Origin: Nyssa sinensis | Lineage: Eukaryota > Streptophyta > Magnoliopsida > Cornales > Nyssaceae | Length of the DNA: 64,000 nucleotides | Assembly (NCBI GenBank): GCA_008638375.1 | Contig: CM018039.1 | Span: 62,001 to 126,000, forward strand | Reading direction: 5' to 3' | Shown: piece after piece, positions 34,660 to 44,259 of the stretch | Layout: each line of letters opens with the position of its first letter | Position numbering within the stretch: the first letter of the stretch is position 1 | Notes under the pieces: generated by a model | The model's database searches: none | Seen by the model: the letters and a program-made list of their open reading frames with translations, nothing else | Told to the model about the DNA's origin: nothing | Made by a program: the position numbers and the translations under genes

Positions 34660-35400
34660 GGCAATTCCGTAACTTTGACAACTGAATAAAAGGAGCAAGA
34701 GAGAAGAGTGGCAAGGACCGATCGAACAAATTAGTTCTATCGCGGATTGAAATGCGCAGAGAAACGAAGATCAAAGGAATTTGAACTTCGATAATTCTGT
34801 AAGATTATTTGTTTTTCCTTCAATATATTTTTTATTACGATTATTGTTCACCGTATCTTACTACATCTAGGGTTTTGAAATTCATACATGTCCTTAATTT
34901 GAGCCATGGAGGAGAAAAGTTGAACTCATGAAGCCTTTACTTGAAAATTGGGAAATTTTCAAGAGCTACATTTAATTTTGAGCTCCACGGAGTCGTGAAA
35001 GCTCGGAAGTTTGATACAGAAGGTTAAGGTTTTGTCTGGGTCAGCATGTGTTAGGGTTTTAAGAAGCTCGACTGTTTGATGCGATTTGTATAAACCCTAA
35101 AATATTACAATGTTTTAGATATCGCGAAGTAGATGAATAACAACAATCCAATTAGGAATGTTGGGGTTCCAACCCCTTTTGGTAATTCAGGGGCAAGGCC
35201 ACAAGCAAAGCCCATGAACCACCAAACCCATCTTCTCTCAGAGTCACAGAATCAAGCACTAGGCAGTTCTCACTATCCGGGGCATTTTCAACTCTCTGAG
35301 CCTCATGCCCAAGCATTGGCTCAGGCACAGTATGCCCAAGCTCAGGCTCAAGCAGCTCATGCCCAGTTCCAGCTCATTTTTCAAAATTCTGATAAACCCA
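34660..35400 (+). pseudogene. 5' fragment of an SWP73/BAF60-like (SWI/SNF subunit) gene
   Basis: The ATG at 35133 opens MNNNNPIRNVGVPTPFGNSG, then a Gln/Ala/His-rich stretch (FQLSEPHAQALAQAQYAQAQ) characteristic of the N-terminus of plant SWP73/CHC1 (BAF60) proteins. Similarity stops after AAHAQFQ near 35380, and the frame ends at 35423 with unrelated residues. The SWIB domain and the rest of the gene are absent. The upstream part looks like a spliced 5' UTR: donor TCT|GTAAGA at 34798/34799, acceptor TTTTAG at 35118. Because intron-like sequence is kept, this is more likely a DNA-level duplication or capture than a retrocopy. It lies inside the FRS9 intron in the same orientation. Confidence 0.65.
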
Positions 35401-35423
35401 GTAAAAGAATCATTTTGATTTAA

Positions 35424-36344
35424 CAGTTAATCCAACATTTTAACGTCTAGTTCAGAGAATTATATCATTTAAAGTTGTTCATGTAAGGAGATGAAAACAT
35501 GCATGATTTCAAACTCTCCAGATTCCCTTTTGCTCCGTTTGGTTGCTGAGGAAAATTTAATATATATAATTAGCAAATATTGAAAAATATAATAACATAT
35601 TTAAACTTTTGATTCTTAGGTTTCTCCATTATTTTAATCAACAAAAACAAAGACCTCCACTCAATTGAGCCTTGACTACTGAACTTAGTTAAGGTGGCCA
35701 CCTGTTTTCCAATTTTGAAGCAACATGGACTATGTGCTCATACTATTTTATTAGTTTCTTCCCCTTCATCGGTATTCTTCGAAACTAATAGGAGGGTAGG
35801 CATTCTTATAATTTCTTGGGTTTCCATATTCCACATGAAACTTTAAGATATGGCTTGAATTGACCTGAGCTGGAATATACCAGCTGCATGTTTACATGTA
35901 TAGTTTTAAGACTGCCAATGAGATAACAAACTCTTTTGAAATCTTCTGTGACAACCATTCAAGAGAAGTGAGTTAAGCACAACTCAGTACAAGAGAATTT
36001 GAAATTTTAAGATAATCAATTACTGCTCATTTGTCGCAATACACTGTATATGGCCTTAATACCAGTGCAGTTATCTTTTTCTTCACTGTTTCATAATTTG
36101 CAAACAAAAATCCTGAGAGTTTGGAAGCCGTCTTCATATGTAGGCGAAGAGGGACCATTTTGTCTCCCTTCTATCCTGGAGATTTTGATTGTATGATACT
36201 CATTACGTCAACTAGTGTTCCTGTAAGAGGGAACTCATTTCCTTTAGAAAGAAGGATGAGTACTACTAAAAAAATGTGGTGTGCTGTAGGATATGAATAC
36301 AATCATTTTGTGGTTCTCATGGTGCTTACAGTTCCATTTTGCAG
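35424..36344. other. 3' part of the FRS9 intron, no feature recognised
   Basis: AT-rich. It ends in the acceptor GTTCCATTTTGCAG. Confidence 0.5.
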
Positions 36345-36512
36345 GATGAGAAGGAAAAGAAAATTTGTGAATTGACTGCTGAGTTGGACAGCACAAATCA
36401 ACGATGTGAAGTTTATCGTGCAAATCTGCTTGCAGTTTTAAAAGATATGGAAGACCAGAAGTTGAAACTATCAGTAAAAGTTCAGAATGCAAGACTTAGT
36501 TTGAAAGAATGA
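36345..36512 (+). CDS. FRS9: FRS9-like protein, terminal exon
   Basis: 56 codons including TGA, starting in phase 0 with DEKEKKICELTAELDSTNQR, then CEVYRANLLAVLKDMEDQKL and ending VQNARLSLKE. This is the conserved C-terminal coiled-coil tail shared by the FRS5/FRS9 subgroup. It follows a clean acceptor (TTTTGCAG). Joined to the first coding exon, the protein would be 550 residues, close to the roughly 545 of Arabidopsis FRS9 (from memory). A 3' UTR of at most 181 bp precedes the gypsy element. Confidence 0.85.
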   Translation, partial: DEKEKKICELTAELDSTNQRCEVYRANLLAVLKDMEDQKLKLSVKVQNARLSLKE

Positions 36513-36693
36513 ATGTGAATTGCAGAACAAATATTGTTAGTATGTATTTCTTTTTATGCCTTATAAAATAGGGGGCTGGATGGAGCCTAGGAGGAGTATT
36601 GTAATATTTTCTTTTAGTTTCTTCTCTCTCTTTTTTTCCCACAAAAGAAAAAAGAAGGGGGAACCTCTTGTGCTGTCTAGAATGTATGATAAG
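36513..36693 (+). other. FRS9 3' flank up to the gypsy insertion
   Basis: Probable 3' UTR or terminator zone. It contains TATAAAATAG and AATATT stretches, but no clear AATAAA signal before the gypsy LTR. The ATAAG at 36689-36693 is the target site duplication. Confidence 0.5.
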
Positions 36694-37442
36694 TGATGCT
36701 GCACTTTTTGGCCCACGTGAGATCCAAGCTCGGCTCCCTGCGAAACACTCGAAACAGAAGATCAGAGGACCACCGGGTTGGCTCCGGCGGTAGCCGCTCC
36801 GATGCTTAAGTCAATGAATTGAATTGAAAGACTTGTAATCAAAGCCAAATAATGAGCATGAAAATAAAGCGTACCTTTAGGGTTGAATTTATAGGCAATG
36901 GATCTCCTAAGTTGATTAGGATTTGGAGCCATGAAATTAGGGATTTGAGCATCGGAGATAGTAGTTACCTTGTAGAATATTGCATCAAATAGAGATAACC
37001 ATGAGTGGTGGTTTCCTTGTAAAAGACTGTTTCCTTATTCTCTGCTCGGCATATATTAAGGCGGTGATGAGCTTTGAATAGCAGTGTGTTACACCGAAGG
37101 TCTGTGTTCGGACCTGTAAGCTTCGCAGATAAGTAGATCTTCTCTAGAGATACGTGCTCGGCCTCTGTAGGTCTGCTCTGAAAGGCCGAGCACAAGCTGA
37201 AAGGCTGAGCACGAGCTGAATGGCCGAGCACGAGCTGAAGGCCGAGCACGAGCTGAATGGCCGATCATGAAATGTATGGCCGAGAATGAGCTGAATGGCC
37301 GAACACAGATTATAAGGCCGAACTTGACTAAGCGACCGAGCACAAGTTATGTAGCCGAGCCTGAGCTCCATTATGAGTCGTGAACCGATCTTGCGGTTGC
37401 ACGTGTCATGCAGTGGTTGGTGTGTCACATAGTGGTATATCA
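36694..37442 (-). repeat. 3' LTR of the gypsy element
   Basis: In plus orientation TGATGCTGCACTTTTTGG to GTGGTATATCA. Appears identical to 46614-47362. It carries short CCGAGCACGAGCTGAA-type tandem units at about 37182-37352. Confidence 0.93.
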
Positions 37443-37460
37443 GTTACTCCCCCCCCAAGC
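37443..37460 (-). promoter_or_regulatory. Polypurine tract of the gypsy element
   Basis: The minus strand reads GGCTTGGGGGGGGAGTAAC directly before the 3' LTR. The G8 run is a plausible plus-strand primer. Confidence 0.7.
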
Positions 37461-37648
37461 CTTAGTTGGAGCTCGGGGGATAACTAAGGTCTTAACGGTG
37501 CCCGAAAAGTCACGCGTTCTGTCGTCTCGTTTTCCTAGACGTCCGTTGGTACATCATTTATTGCGCAGCCGGTTTTTGGGTTTCTCAAATCATTATTGCT
37601 GCGATACTGTCGTGGCGGTTCGCCTGGGTAGCCATTACTCTCCGAATG

Positions 37649-37657
37649 TATATAAAA
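37649..37657 (+). promoter_or_regulatory. TATA box for the antisense ORF
   Basis: TATATAAAA followed by GGGGG, about 200 bp upstream of the ATG at 37855. It lies inside the element, outside the LTR and on the strand opposite to gag-pol. No transcript data are available. Confidence 0.6.
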
Positions 37658-37854
37658 GGGGGAAAGAGCTTTGTACGACTCTTTTTACCATCTTCGATTT
37701 TGCAAAGCGAGATATACATCCGTCATTGTCGAACCAGCAAGCTACCTTGTGAAGAATCCCATCCATCCGAAGTCCCTTACTTTGATTCAGGTTCGGTTTC
37801 AGTGTTTTCGTTCATCTTTTCATTTTCTCTTCTTCTCCTTTTGGTTATTTTGAA

Positions 37855-39270
37855 ATGTCGACTTCTTCGGCATCTTCTGATGTTGGTAATGGGTCGGGGA
37901 GCCTTCCGGAAGCTCCTTCTTTGTCACGAACCCTAATTAGGGGTAGCACTTCCTCGGGGACTGAATCGGAGGAGACTCACTCTAGTCCCTCAGTTAGAAT
38001 AGTTGATGCCTTCTCGGAGTCTAGGGATAGAGAGGGTGAGGCCTCAGGTCGGTCTTCCCAGGTAGAGAGTGCTGTAACGTCCTCTTGGTTGGAGGTTATT
38101 AGGGAGAAGTATGAGATTCCTCCAAATATCACCCTTAGGGCCCCTGATGACTTCGACTACCCTTGGGAAGTTCAGGATGGGGAAATTTGTGTCTATACCG
38201 CTTGGTTTGAGATAGGGTTACGCCTTCCTTTCCCTAGACTGCTTAGGGATTTTTTCTGTTGGTTCAATCTATGCCCGGCCGATCTGCTTTTGAACAGTTG
38301 GAGGCACTTGTTAGGGTTTATGGCCCTAGGTCGCCTGAATGGTGTTGAGGTCTCTTTAGACTTGATCCGTAGTAAAATGGATCTTAAATATAGGAAGGCG
38401 GAGGGCCTCTACTACATGTCGTTTGACAAGGGCTTTCGGCCTTTGACTTTCGTGCCGTCCTCCAATAAATTTTGGAAGGATCGGTTCTTTTTTGTTGGTG
38501 GAAAATGGGAGGTGACCGACCCTGAGGACCAGTTCTCCACGTTCCCCCGGAGCACGGGGTTTATGGGTGAGACACCCTTTTCTTCTGTAATTTCGCTTTG
38601 TGCCTTGTCCTTTGTGTATCTGACTGACCTTTGTTCAAAATTTTTTCATGTAGCCAAGAGCGTCAAGAAGAGGCCGCAATTTACCCCTGTTTTGAAGGAT
38701 CAGTACAAGAGACTCCTCCAGACTTCAAACCGGGATTACCGAGCCATCCTTCATTCAGGCCCTACAATGCCTCCCAAGGATAAGGGCGTTGTCGACGAGG
38801 TCCTCAAATCCCTCGCTGGCAAATGGGGGTCATCAAAGAAGAAGAGGGTGGCTAGCCAGCCCCCTCCTACTGCGTCTTCTTCGAAGAAGACGAGGACGAC
38901 CGACCCTTCCCCGTCTGTGCCTCCCAAGAAGGGGGCGGTCTCCTCTGCTTCTCCCTCTTCCCGACCTCCTCTGAGGGGAGTTGTGATCAGGGAGCCCTCC
39001 TCTGCCCCTCAAAAGGGGGTGGTGATCGGGGAACCCTCTTCTGCCCCTCAGAGGGGTACGGCGGTTCTTCGGCCTGTCCCCTCTTCGGCCCAAAAATCTC
39101 AACAGAGGGGTAAGGCGAAGGTCGGTACCGACATGCCTGATGGATACAAGGCCGTCCATCAGGCCATTGAAGATTTCTGGGCTGAGGCCCCTTGTACTGA
39201 CATCCCTTCCTGCAGCACCAGGAAGGGTACTGAGAAGACTGTGGCCGGTGCCATGAGGGCTCATCTGAAG
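37855..39270 (+). CDS. Antisense ORF of the gypsy element, exon 1 (putative gypsy-type transposon domain)
   Basis: 472 codons ending at a donor (CTGAAG|GTAACG). The N-terminus is Ser-rich and low complexity. Residues about 80-290 form a globular domain (SSWLEVIREKYEIPPNITLR; PRLLRDFFCWFNLCPADLL; WRHLLGFMALGRL; FWKDRFFFVGGKWEV). I recognise this as the 'putative gypsy type transposon' domain (PF04195-like) often predicted as a plant gene. A long Ser/Pro/Lys-rich linker with repeated GVVIREPSSAPQ units follows. It lies antisense between pol and the 3' LTR, as the aORF of Retand-type elements does. Its function is unknown. It is convergent with pol and has its own TATA box. Confidence 0.82.
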
Positions 39271-39344
39271 GTAACGACCGACCTTTCTGCTTTTGTGCTC
39301 TTCTTCCTTTTCCTTTTTACTGATACGTCTTCTTATTTTTGCAG

Positions 39345-39842
39345 ACCCTCCATAGCTTGGCTGCTTTAATGGAGGCCACGGTGGATCTCCAGGCTGTGGA
39401 GAGGTTGGAGGAGGAGCTGGATGAAGCCAGGCTTCAGCTCGGTACGGCTCAATCTCAAGCCACCACAGCCGAGGACGAGCTGAAGGAGGCGAGGAATTGC
39501 TTCTCAATTATGGAATCCGAAAGGGATTCTATTAAACTTGAGAGGGATTCTTTGCGATCTGAACGAGACTCCCTTCTTCAGGACCTGTCCAAACTGAAGG
39601 AGGAGAACAGTGCTCTTCAGTCTTCACTTGTTCAGAAGGTTGATGAGGCCAAGGTTGAGACCGAGGCCAGGTTGAAGACCGAGCTTCAGAAGATGGGTGA
39701 TACTATTGCGCAGCTCGGTTACGACAACCTCAAGTCCAAGCTTCTTGCCAAGTACCCGGATATTGACCTGTCTGGGATTGACGATGATGACGAGGACGAG
39801 GATGGTGATCAGGACGATGGATCTGCAAGCCCCTTAGTTTAG
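39345..39842 (+). CDS. Antisense ORF of the gypsy element, exon 2 (coiled coil)
   Basis: Follows the acceptor TATTTTTGCAG at 39344, in phase 0 with exon 1, after a 74-bp intron. 165 codons plus stop make a total protein of about 637 residues. It reads LHSLAALMEATVDLQAVERL, then a long heptad-rich coiled coil (about residues 490-600) with ERDSIKLERDSLRSERDSLL, and ends in an acidic tail (DDDDEDEDGDQDDG). Without splicing, exon 1 would end at a stop at 39369 just downstream of the donor. Several AATATT/AATGAA sequences at 39888-39897 could serve as a poly(A) signal. Confidence 0.8.
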   Translation, partial: TLHSLAALMEATVDLQAVERLEEELDEARLQLGTAQSQATTAEDELKEARNCFSIMESERDSIKLERDSLRSERDSLLQDLSKLKEENSALQSSLVQKVDEAKVETEARLKTELQKMGDTIAQLGYDNLKSKLLAKYPDIDLSGIDDDDEDEDGDQDDGSASPLV

Positions 39843-40477
39843 GGAAAACTTTTGTAGTCCTGTTTCATCTTTTTGTAACCGAGCTCAAATATTAATGAAA
39901 ACATCTTCTCTTCAATTTTTGTCTCTATCTTTCTTTGATTGTTGGTGATCCTTGAGTTCTGTTCTCAATATGTATCAATGTTTTGTTTTGTATGAACGGA
40001 CTTCGGCCTTTGAGGCTTGTATTATGACACAAGTAAACCTGCTCTGAACCCAGAGTATCGTTTTTACCGACCATGGGTTGTCTCCAGAACTTACTTATGG
40101 CAATCCTGAAGTAATGTGTAGTAATAACCAACTTGTGCCGAACTCTTGACATTGGAGGGGTTTTTGAATCATGGATTTTAAGCAAGATGACTTGAATAAT
40201 AACTAATCGATCTGATCTCTGATTGTCAGTCGTAGAAACCGGTACAGGATAATTACTTAGATTTTTTAGAGCAGGAACCTGAGCTTGATTGCCGAACTGA
40301 GCGACTCGTATTTGTAAGGATTTTTTTTTTTTTTTTTTTTTTTCGATGGTCAGTGTGACTGATCCCTTAGAGTTATCCTCGCCTGTTTATAACTGCCGGT
40401 ACCTAGTTTCGTGTTCTTGCAATAGAACATCATCCTCATATGTCAAGATAGATCAGACTTAGGGATTTTGTTTTTTA
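39843..40477. other. Non-coding spacer in the gypsy element
   Basis: 3' flank of the antisense ORF, with a T23 homopolymer at 40321-40343. No gene seen. Confidence 0.6.
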
Positions 40478-40890
40478 AGATGGACCAGACCTGAGATGTA
40501 TGTACATTGAGATGGACCAGACTTATAGTCTGTGCATTTGAGATGGACCAGACCTGAGAGGTCTGTACATTGAGATGGACCAGAACTGAGCCTGTGCATT
40601 AAGATGGACCAGACTTATAGTCTGTGCATTTGAGATGGACCAGACCTGAGAGGTCTGTACATTGAGATGGACCAGACCTGAGCCTGTGCATTAAGATGGA
40701 CCAGACTTATAGTCTGTGCATTGAGATGGACCAGACCTGAGCCTGTGCATTAAGATGGACCAGACTTATAGTCTGTGCATTTGAGATGGACCAGACCTGA
40801 GAGGTCTGTACATTGAGATGGACCAGACCTGAGCCTGTGCATTTGAGATGGACCAGACCTGAGAGGTCTGTACATTGAGATGGACCACAT
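40478..40890. repeat. Minisatellite, ~14 units of 29-33 bp
   Basis: Every unit contains AGATGGACCA. Three tail variants alternate: CCTGAGAGGTCTGTACATT, CCTGAGCCTGTGCATT and CTTATAGTCTGTGCATT. It lies between the convergent ends of pol (40918) and the antisense ORF (39842). The ORFs read through it are by-products. Confidence 0.95.
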
Positions 40891-40917
40891 AAGATGTTGA
40901 AATAAAAAGAAAGTACT

Positions 40918-43900
40918 TTATTGATAATATTTTCGCAAATGTTCCATGTTCCAAGGCCTGGGAACAGGTTTCCCATCCATGCTTTCCAACCAATAAGTGG
41001 TCGGTCTAACCGTTTTGATAATTCTGTAGGGACCCTCCCAGTTCGGTGATAGCTTCCCCATGGTGGGGTCCTTGGTGTTCTGGAAAACCCTTCTTAGGAC
41101 GAGGTCCCCAACTTGGAAATTGGTAGGTTTGAGGCCAATTTTTGAGCGGTTAACCATCCTGCGCTGATATGCTTCCATTCTGATTACGGCCTGCTCTCTT
41201 CTTTCTTCGAGCAAATCCAAATTTTCTGCTAGTTGTTGGTCATTGGCCTCTTTGTTGAAAGCCTCAGCCCTTAAGGTCGGCATGCCGACCTCAACAGGGA
41301 TTACTGCCTCAGTTCCGTAGGCTAGGGAGAAGGGAGTTTCCGATGTTGGAGTTCTCCTGGTTGTCCGGTAGGCCCAGAGTGCCCCAGGGAGTTCCTCAAC
41401 CCATCTCCCTTTAGCTTCCTCTAATCTTTTCTTGAGAGCGTCGAGGATAGTTCGGTTGGTGACCTCGGCCTGCCCGTTGGCCTGAGGATGACCAGGGGAG
41501 GAGAAGTGCTGTTTGATGTTTAAGTCCTGGCAGAATTTCTTGAATATTTTCCCAGTGAACTGCGTGCCATTATCTGAGACGATCACATGAGGTATGCCGA
41601 ACCTGCAGACTATATTTTTCCAAGTAAAACTCTTTATCTCTTTTTCAGTGATGCGAGTCAGTGGCTCTGCTTCGGCCCATTTTGAAAAGTAGTCAACAGC
41701 CACCAATAAGTATCTCCTGTTCGGCTTGGCTTTAGGTAATGGTCCTATGATGTCCATCCCCCACTGCGCAAAGGGCCATGGGCTAGTAATGGGGATGAGC
41801 TCATGTTGCGGCTGATGCTGATAAGGAGCGAACCTCTGGCATTTGTCACACTTTCGAGTATATTCCTTTGCTTCCTTCAGCATCCCAGGCCAGTAGTAGC
41901 CTTGGGTTAGAGCTCGGTGGGCTATGGTTCTCCCCCCATTGTGATTTCCACAGATTCCTTCATGGATTTCTGCCAAGACATATTGAGACTCTTCAGGTGC
42001 TAGGCATTTTAACAATGGCTGAGTGTAAGACCTTCGGTAGAGTTTTCCGTTAAGGACAAGATACCGAGCTGCTCTGATGCGGATTCTTTTTGCCTTATTC
42101 CTGTCTTCTGGGAGGAGTCCCTCCTCCAGGTATTGGAGTATAGGAGTCATCCAGTTCTGAGGCTGCTCCGTGACTTGGGCGACCTGGATCTCCTCGGTGC
42201 TAGGCCTTGGCTGGTGAGAGAACTTTATCGTTGACTCCACCCCCGTTTTCATGTGAGATGCCATGTTTGCTAAAGCATCGGCTCGGCTGTTCTGTCCTCT
42301 TTCTATTTTTTGGATTGAGAATGCTCGGAAGGAATGTTTTAGCAAGTTGACTAGTTCCGAATATCGGAGCATTCTTTCATCCTTGATGGCATATTCTCCT
42401 TGAACCTGGCTAACCACCAGTTGGGAGTCGGAAAATACCTCGAGGCTCTGTACCTCGCACTCCTGAGCTAGCTTCATTCCTAAGATAAGGGCCTCATATT
42501 CCGCTTCGTTGTTGGAGGCTCTGAACCCCAAGCTAATTGCCCTTTCGGTTGTAAGTCCATCAGGAGAGTGTAGTACTAGCCCTGCTCCGGCACCTCGGTC
42601 AGTGGATGATCCATCAGCATACAACTTCCAAGTCCCCACCTCGTCTGAGACTTGAGCTTTGCCTAGCAGTGCGGGAGTGAATTCTGCGACGAAGTCTGCC
42701 AAGGCTTGCCCTTTAATTGAGACTCGTGGAATGTAGGACAAATCGAACTCCCCCAGTTCCACTGACCACTTGACCAACCGTCCTGATACTTCTGGTTTTC
42801 TTAGGACTGCTTTCAGTGGGTAGGCAGTCGGAATTTCTATGGGATGTGCTTGGAAGTATGGTCTCAGCTTCCGTGCAGAAACTATGAGAGCAAGGGCTAG
42901 CTTCTCAATCTCGGGGTACCTCTTTTCGGTGTCTAGTAATGCCTTGCTGACATAGAAGATGGGCCTCTGCACGCTCCTGTCTTGCCTAACCAGTACTGAA
43001 CTGACAGCGTTCTCAGAGACTGCGAGATAGAGAAGCAGCCTTTCTCCTTGGATTGGTTTTGATAAGAGCTCGGGCGAAGCCAAGTATCTTTTGAGTTCCT
43101 GAAAGGATTTTTCACACTCGTCAGTCCATTGCAAAGATTTGTTACCTTTCAGAGCCTTGAAGAAGGGTAGACACCGATCCGTGGATTTGGAGATGAATCT
43201 GCTGAGAGCTGCTATCCGGCCGTTCAGAGCTTGAATGTCCTTTCGGGCCTTTGGGGATTTCAGTCCGATCAGAGCCCCGATCTGAGTCGGGTCTGCTTCT
43301 ATACCTCTTTGAGAGACTATGTACCCAAGGAACTTCCCTTTTGTTACACCAAAGGTGCACTTTGAGGGATTGAGCTTCATTTTATATTGTCTGAGGATGT
43401 CGAAGGTTTGCGCTAGGTGTTGGAGATGACTGCTCTTCCTTAGGCTCTTGACCAGCATATCATCGATATAAACTTCCATAGTGCTGCCGATCAAGGAGCC
43501 GAACATCTTATTAACAAGACGTTGGTAGGTAGCTCCAGCATTCTTTAGTCCGAACGGCATCACTTTGTAGCAATAGAGACCTCGTTCGGTGATGAATGAA
43601 GTCTTCTCTTGATCGGGAGGATGCATCTGTATTTGGTTGTACCCGGAATAAGCATCCATGAAGCTCATGAGCTCGTGCCCTGCAGTTGCATCGACTAACT
43701 GATCTATTCGTGGAAGCGGGAAGCTATCCTTTGGGCATGCTTTGTTGAGATCTGTGTAGTCGACACAGACTCTCCATTTACCATTCTTCTTCTTGACCAG
43801 AACAGTGTTGGCCAACCAATCAGGATAAGATACCTCTCGTATCATGTTGGCGTTGAGCAACCTTTGAACCTCGTCGTTGATGACCTGATGCCGTTCTGGA

Positions 43901-44259
43901 GCAAGAGGCCTTCTCTTTTGTCTCACTGGTGGATGGTCTGGATCCACCATTAGTCTGTGCGTGATCAGGTCGGGATCTATCCCTTCCATGTCGCTTGTCT
44001 CCCAGGCAAATACGGAGAGGTTTTTCTTCAAAAACTTGACCAGCTCATCCTGCTCGGTATGTGTCAGGTCGGGACCTATCTGTAGGTAACGTCCCTGATC
44101 CTCTGAGCTGACCAGGATTTTAATAGGCTCCCCAATAGGCTTGGCTCTGCTATCCCTTCCTCTGGGGCTCAATGGTTCTTCAATTTTGGAGGGACAGTCT
44201 TCTGCCTCGTGACAGCAAGGGTAGATTGCATCCTTGCACACACGGGCGTGCAGTAATTG
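40918..44259 (-). CDS. pol: Pol polyprotein (RT, RNase H, second RNase H, integrase), reached by stop readthrough
   Basis: Same frame as gag-protease, beginning right after its UAG. Numbering from the codon at 44241: RT with CVDYTDLNKACPKDSF (about 159-174), MPFGLKNAGATYQ and catalytic YIDD (258-261); RNase H about 390-500; a second RNase H-like domain with Asp543 (YADGSS), Glu580 or nearby, Asp605 (SDSQLV) and Asp655 (RADALA); integrase with zinc-finger His760, His767, Cys798, Cys801 and catalytic Asp830, Asp890, Glu926 (spacing 35 between the last two). A GPYRII-type C-terminal region ends the ORF. No break is visible. It has no plausible ATG of its own near the start, so it depends on readthrough or another recoding route. 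Confidence 0.93.
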   Translation of the reverse strand, partial: QLLHARVCKDAIYPCCHEAEDCPSKIEEPLSPRGRDSRAKPIGEPIKILVSSEDQGRYLQIGPDLTHTEQDELVKFLKKNLSVFAWETSDMEGIDPDLITHRLMVDPDHPPVRQKRRPLAPERHQVINDEVQRLLNANMIREVSYPDWLANTVLVKKKNGKWRVCVDYTDLNKACPKDSFPLPRIDQLVDATAGHELMSFMDAYSGYNQIQMHPPDQEKTSFITERGLYCYKVMPFGLKNAGATYQRLVNKMFGSLIGSTMEVYIDDMLVKSLRKSSHLQHLAQTFDILRQYKMKLNPSKCTFGVTKGKFLGYIVSQRGIEADPTQIGALIGLKSPKARKDIQALNGRIAALSRFISKSTDRCLPFFKALKGNKSLQWTDECEKSFQELKRYLASPELLSKPIQGERLLLYLAVSENAVSSVLVRQDRSVQRPIFYVSKALLDTEKRYPEIEKLALALIVSARKLRPYFQAHPIEIPTAYPLKAVLRKPEVSGRLVKWSVELGEFDLSYIPRVSIKGQALADFVAEFTPALLGKAQVSDEVGTWKLYADGSSTDRGAGAGLVLHSPDGLTTERAISLGFRASNNEAEYEALILGMKLAQECEVQSLEVFSDSQLVVSQVQGEYAIKDERMLRYSELVNLLKHSFRAFSIQKIERGQNSRADALANMASHMKTGVESTIKFSHQPRPSTEEIQVAQVTEQPQNWMTPILQYLEEGLLPEDRNKAKRIRIRAARYLVLNGKLYRRSYTQPLLKCLAPEESQYVLAEIHEGICGNHNGGRTIAHRALTQGYYWPGMLKEAKEYTRKCDKCQRFAPYQHQPQHELIPITSPWPFAQWGMDIIGPLPKAKPNRRYLLVAVDYFSKWAEAEPLTRITEKEIKSFTWKNIVCRFGIPHVIVSDNGTQFTGKIFKKFCQDLNIKQHFSSPGHPQANGQAEVTNRTILDALKKRLEEAKGRWVEELPGALWAYRTTRRTPTSETPFSLAYGTEAVIPVEVGMPTLRAEAFNKEANDQQLAENLDLLEERREQAVIRMEAYQRRMVNRSKIGLKPTNFQVGDLVLRRVFQNTKDPTMGKLSPNWEGPYRIIKTVRPTTYWLESMDGKPVPRPWNMEHLRKYYQ

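Larger units (their letters stand above)
22710..36344 (+). other. 13.6-kb intron of the FRS9-like gene
   Basis: Donor G|GTTAGT at 22709/22710 and acceptor TTTTGCAG at 36344. Both exon edges are in phase 0. The interval holds LINE pieces in both orientations, a non-autonomous LTR element, a hAT-type MITE and a fragment of another host gene. An additional small exon cannot be excluded, but none is needed for the reading frame. Confidence 0.75.

Noticed and set aside
38833..39507. 224-codon minus-strand ORF
   Set aside because: It is a shadow of the GC-rich, repetitive part of the antisense gypsy ORF on the plus strand; its Arg/Gly/Pro composition fits that and no motif is seen.
37855..39842. 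Antisense ORF taken as a captured host gene
   Set aside because: The domain belongs to the family found at this place in Tat/Retand elements, and the locus lies between the element's own LTR and pol.
40478..40890. Regular array considered as a CRISPR
   Set aside because: Units are adjacent variants of one another with no unique spacers, and the context is a plant retrotransposon.
41868..42053. Plus-strand ORFs across gag-pol (also 44897-46729)
   Set aside because: They are shadows of the long minus-strand gag and pol frames, which carry all catalytic motifs.
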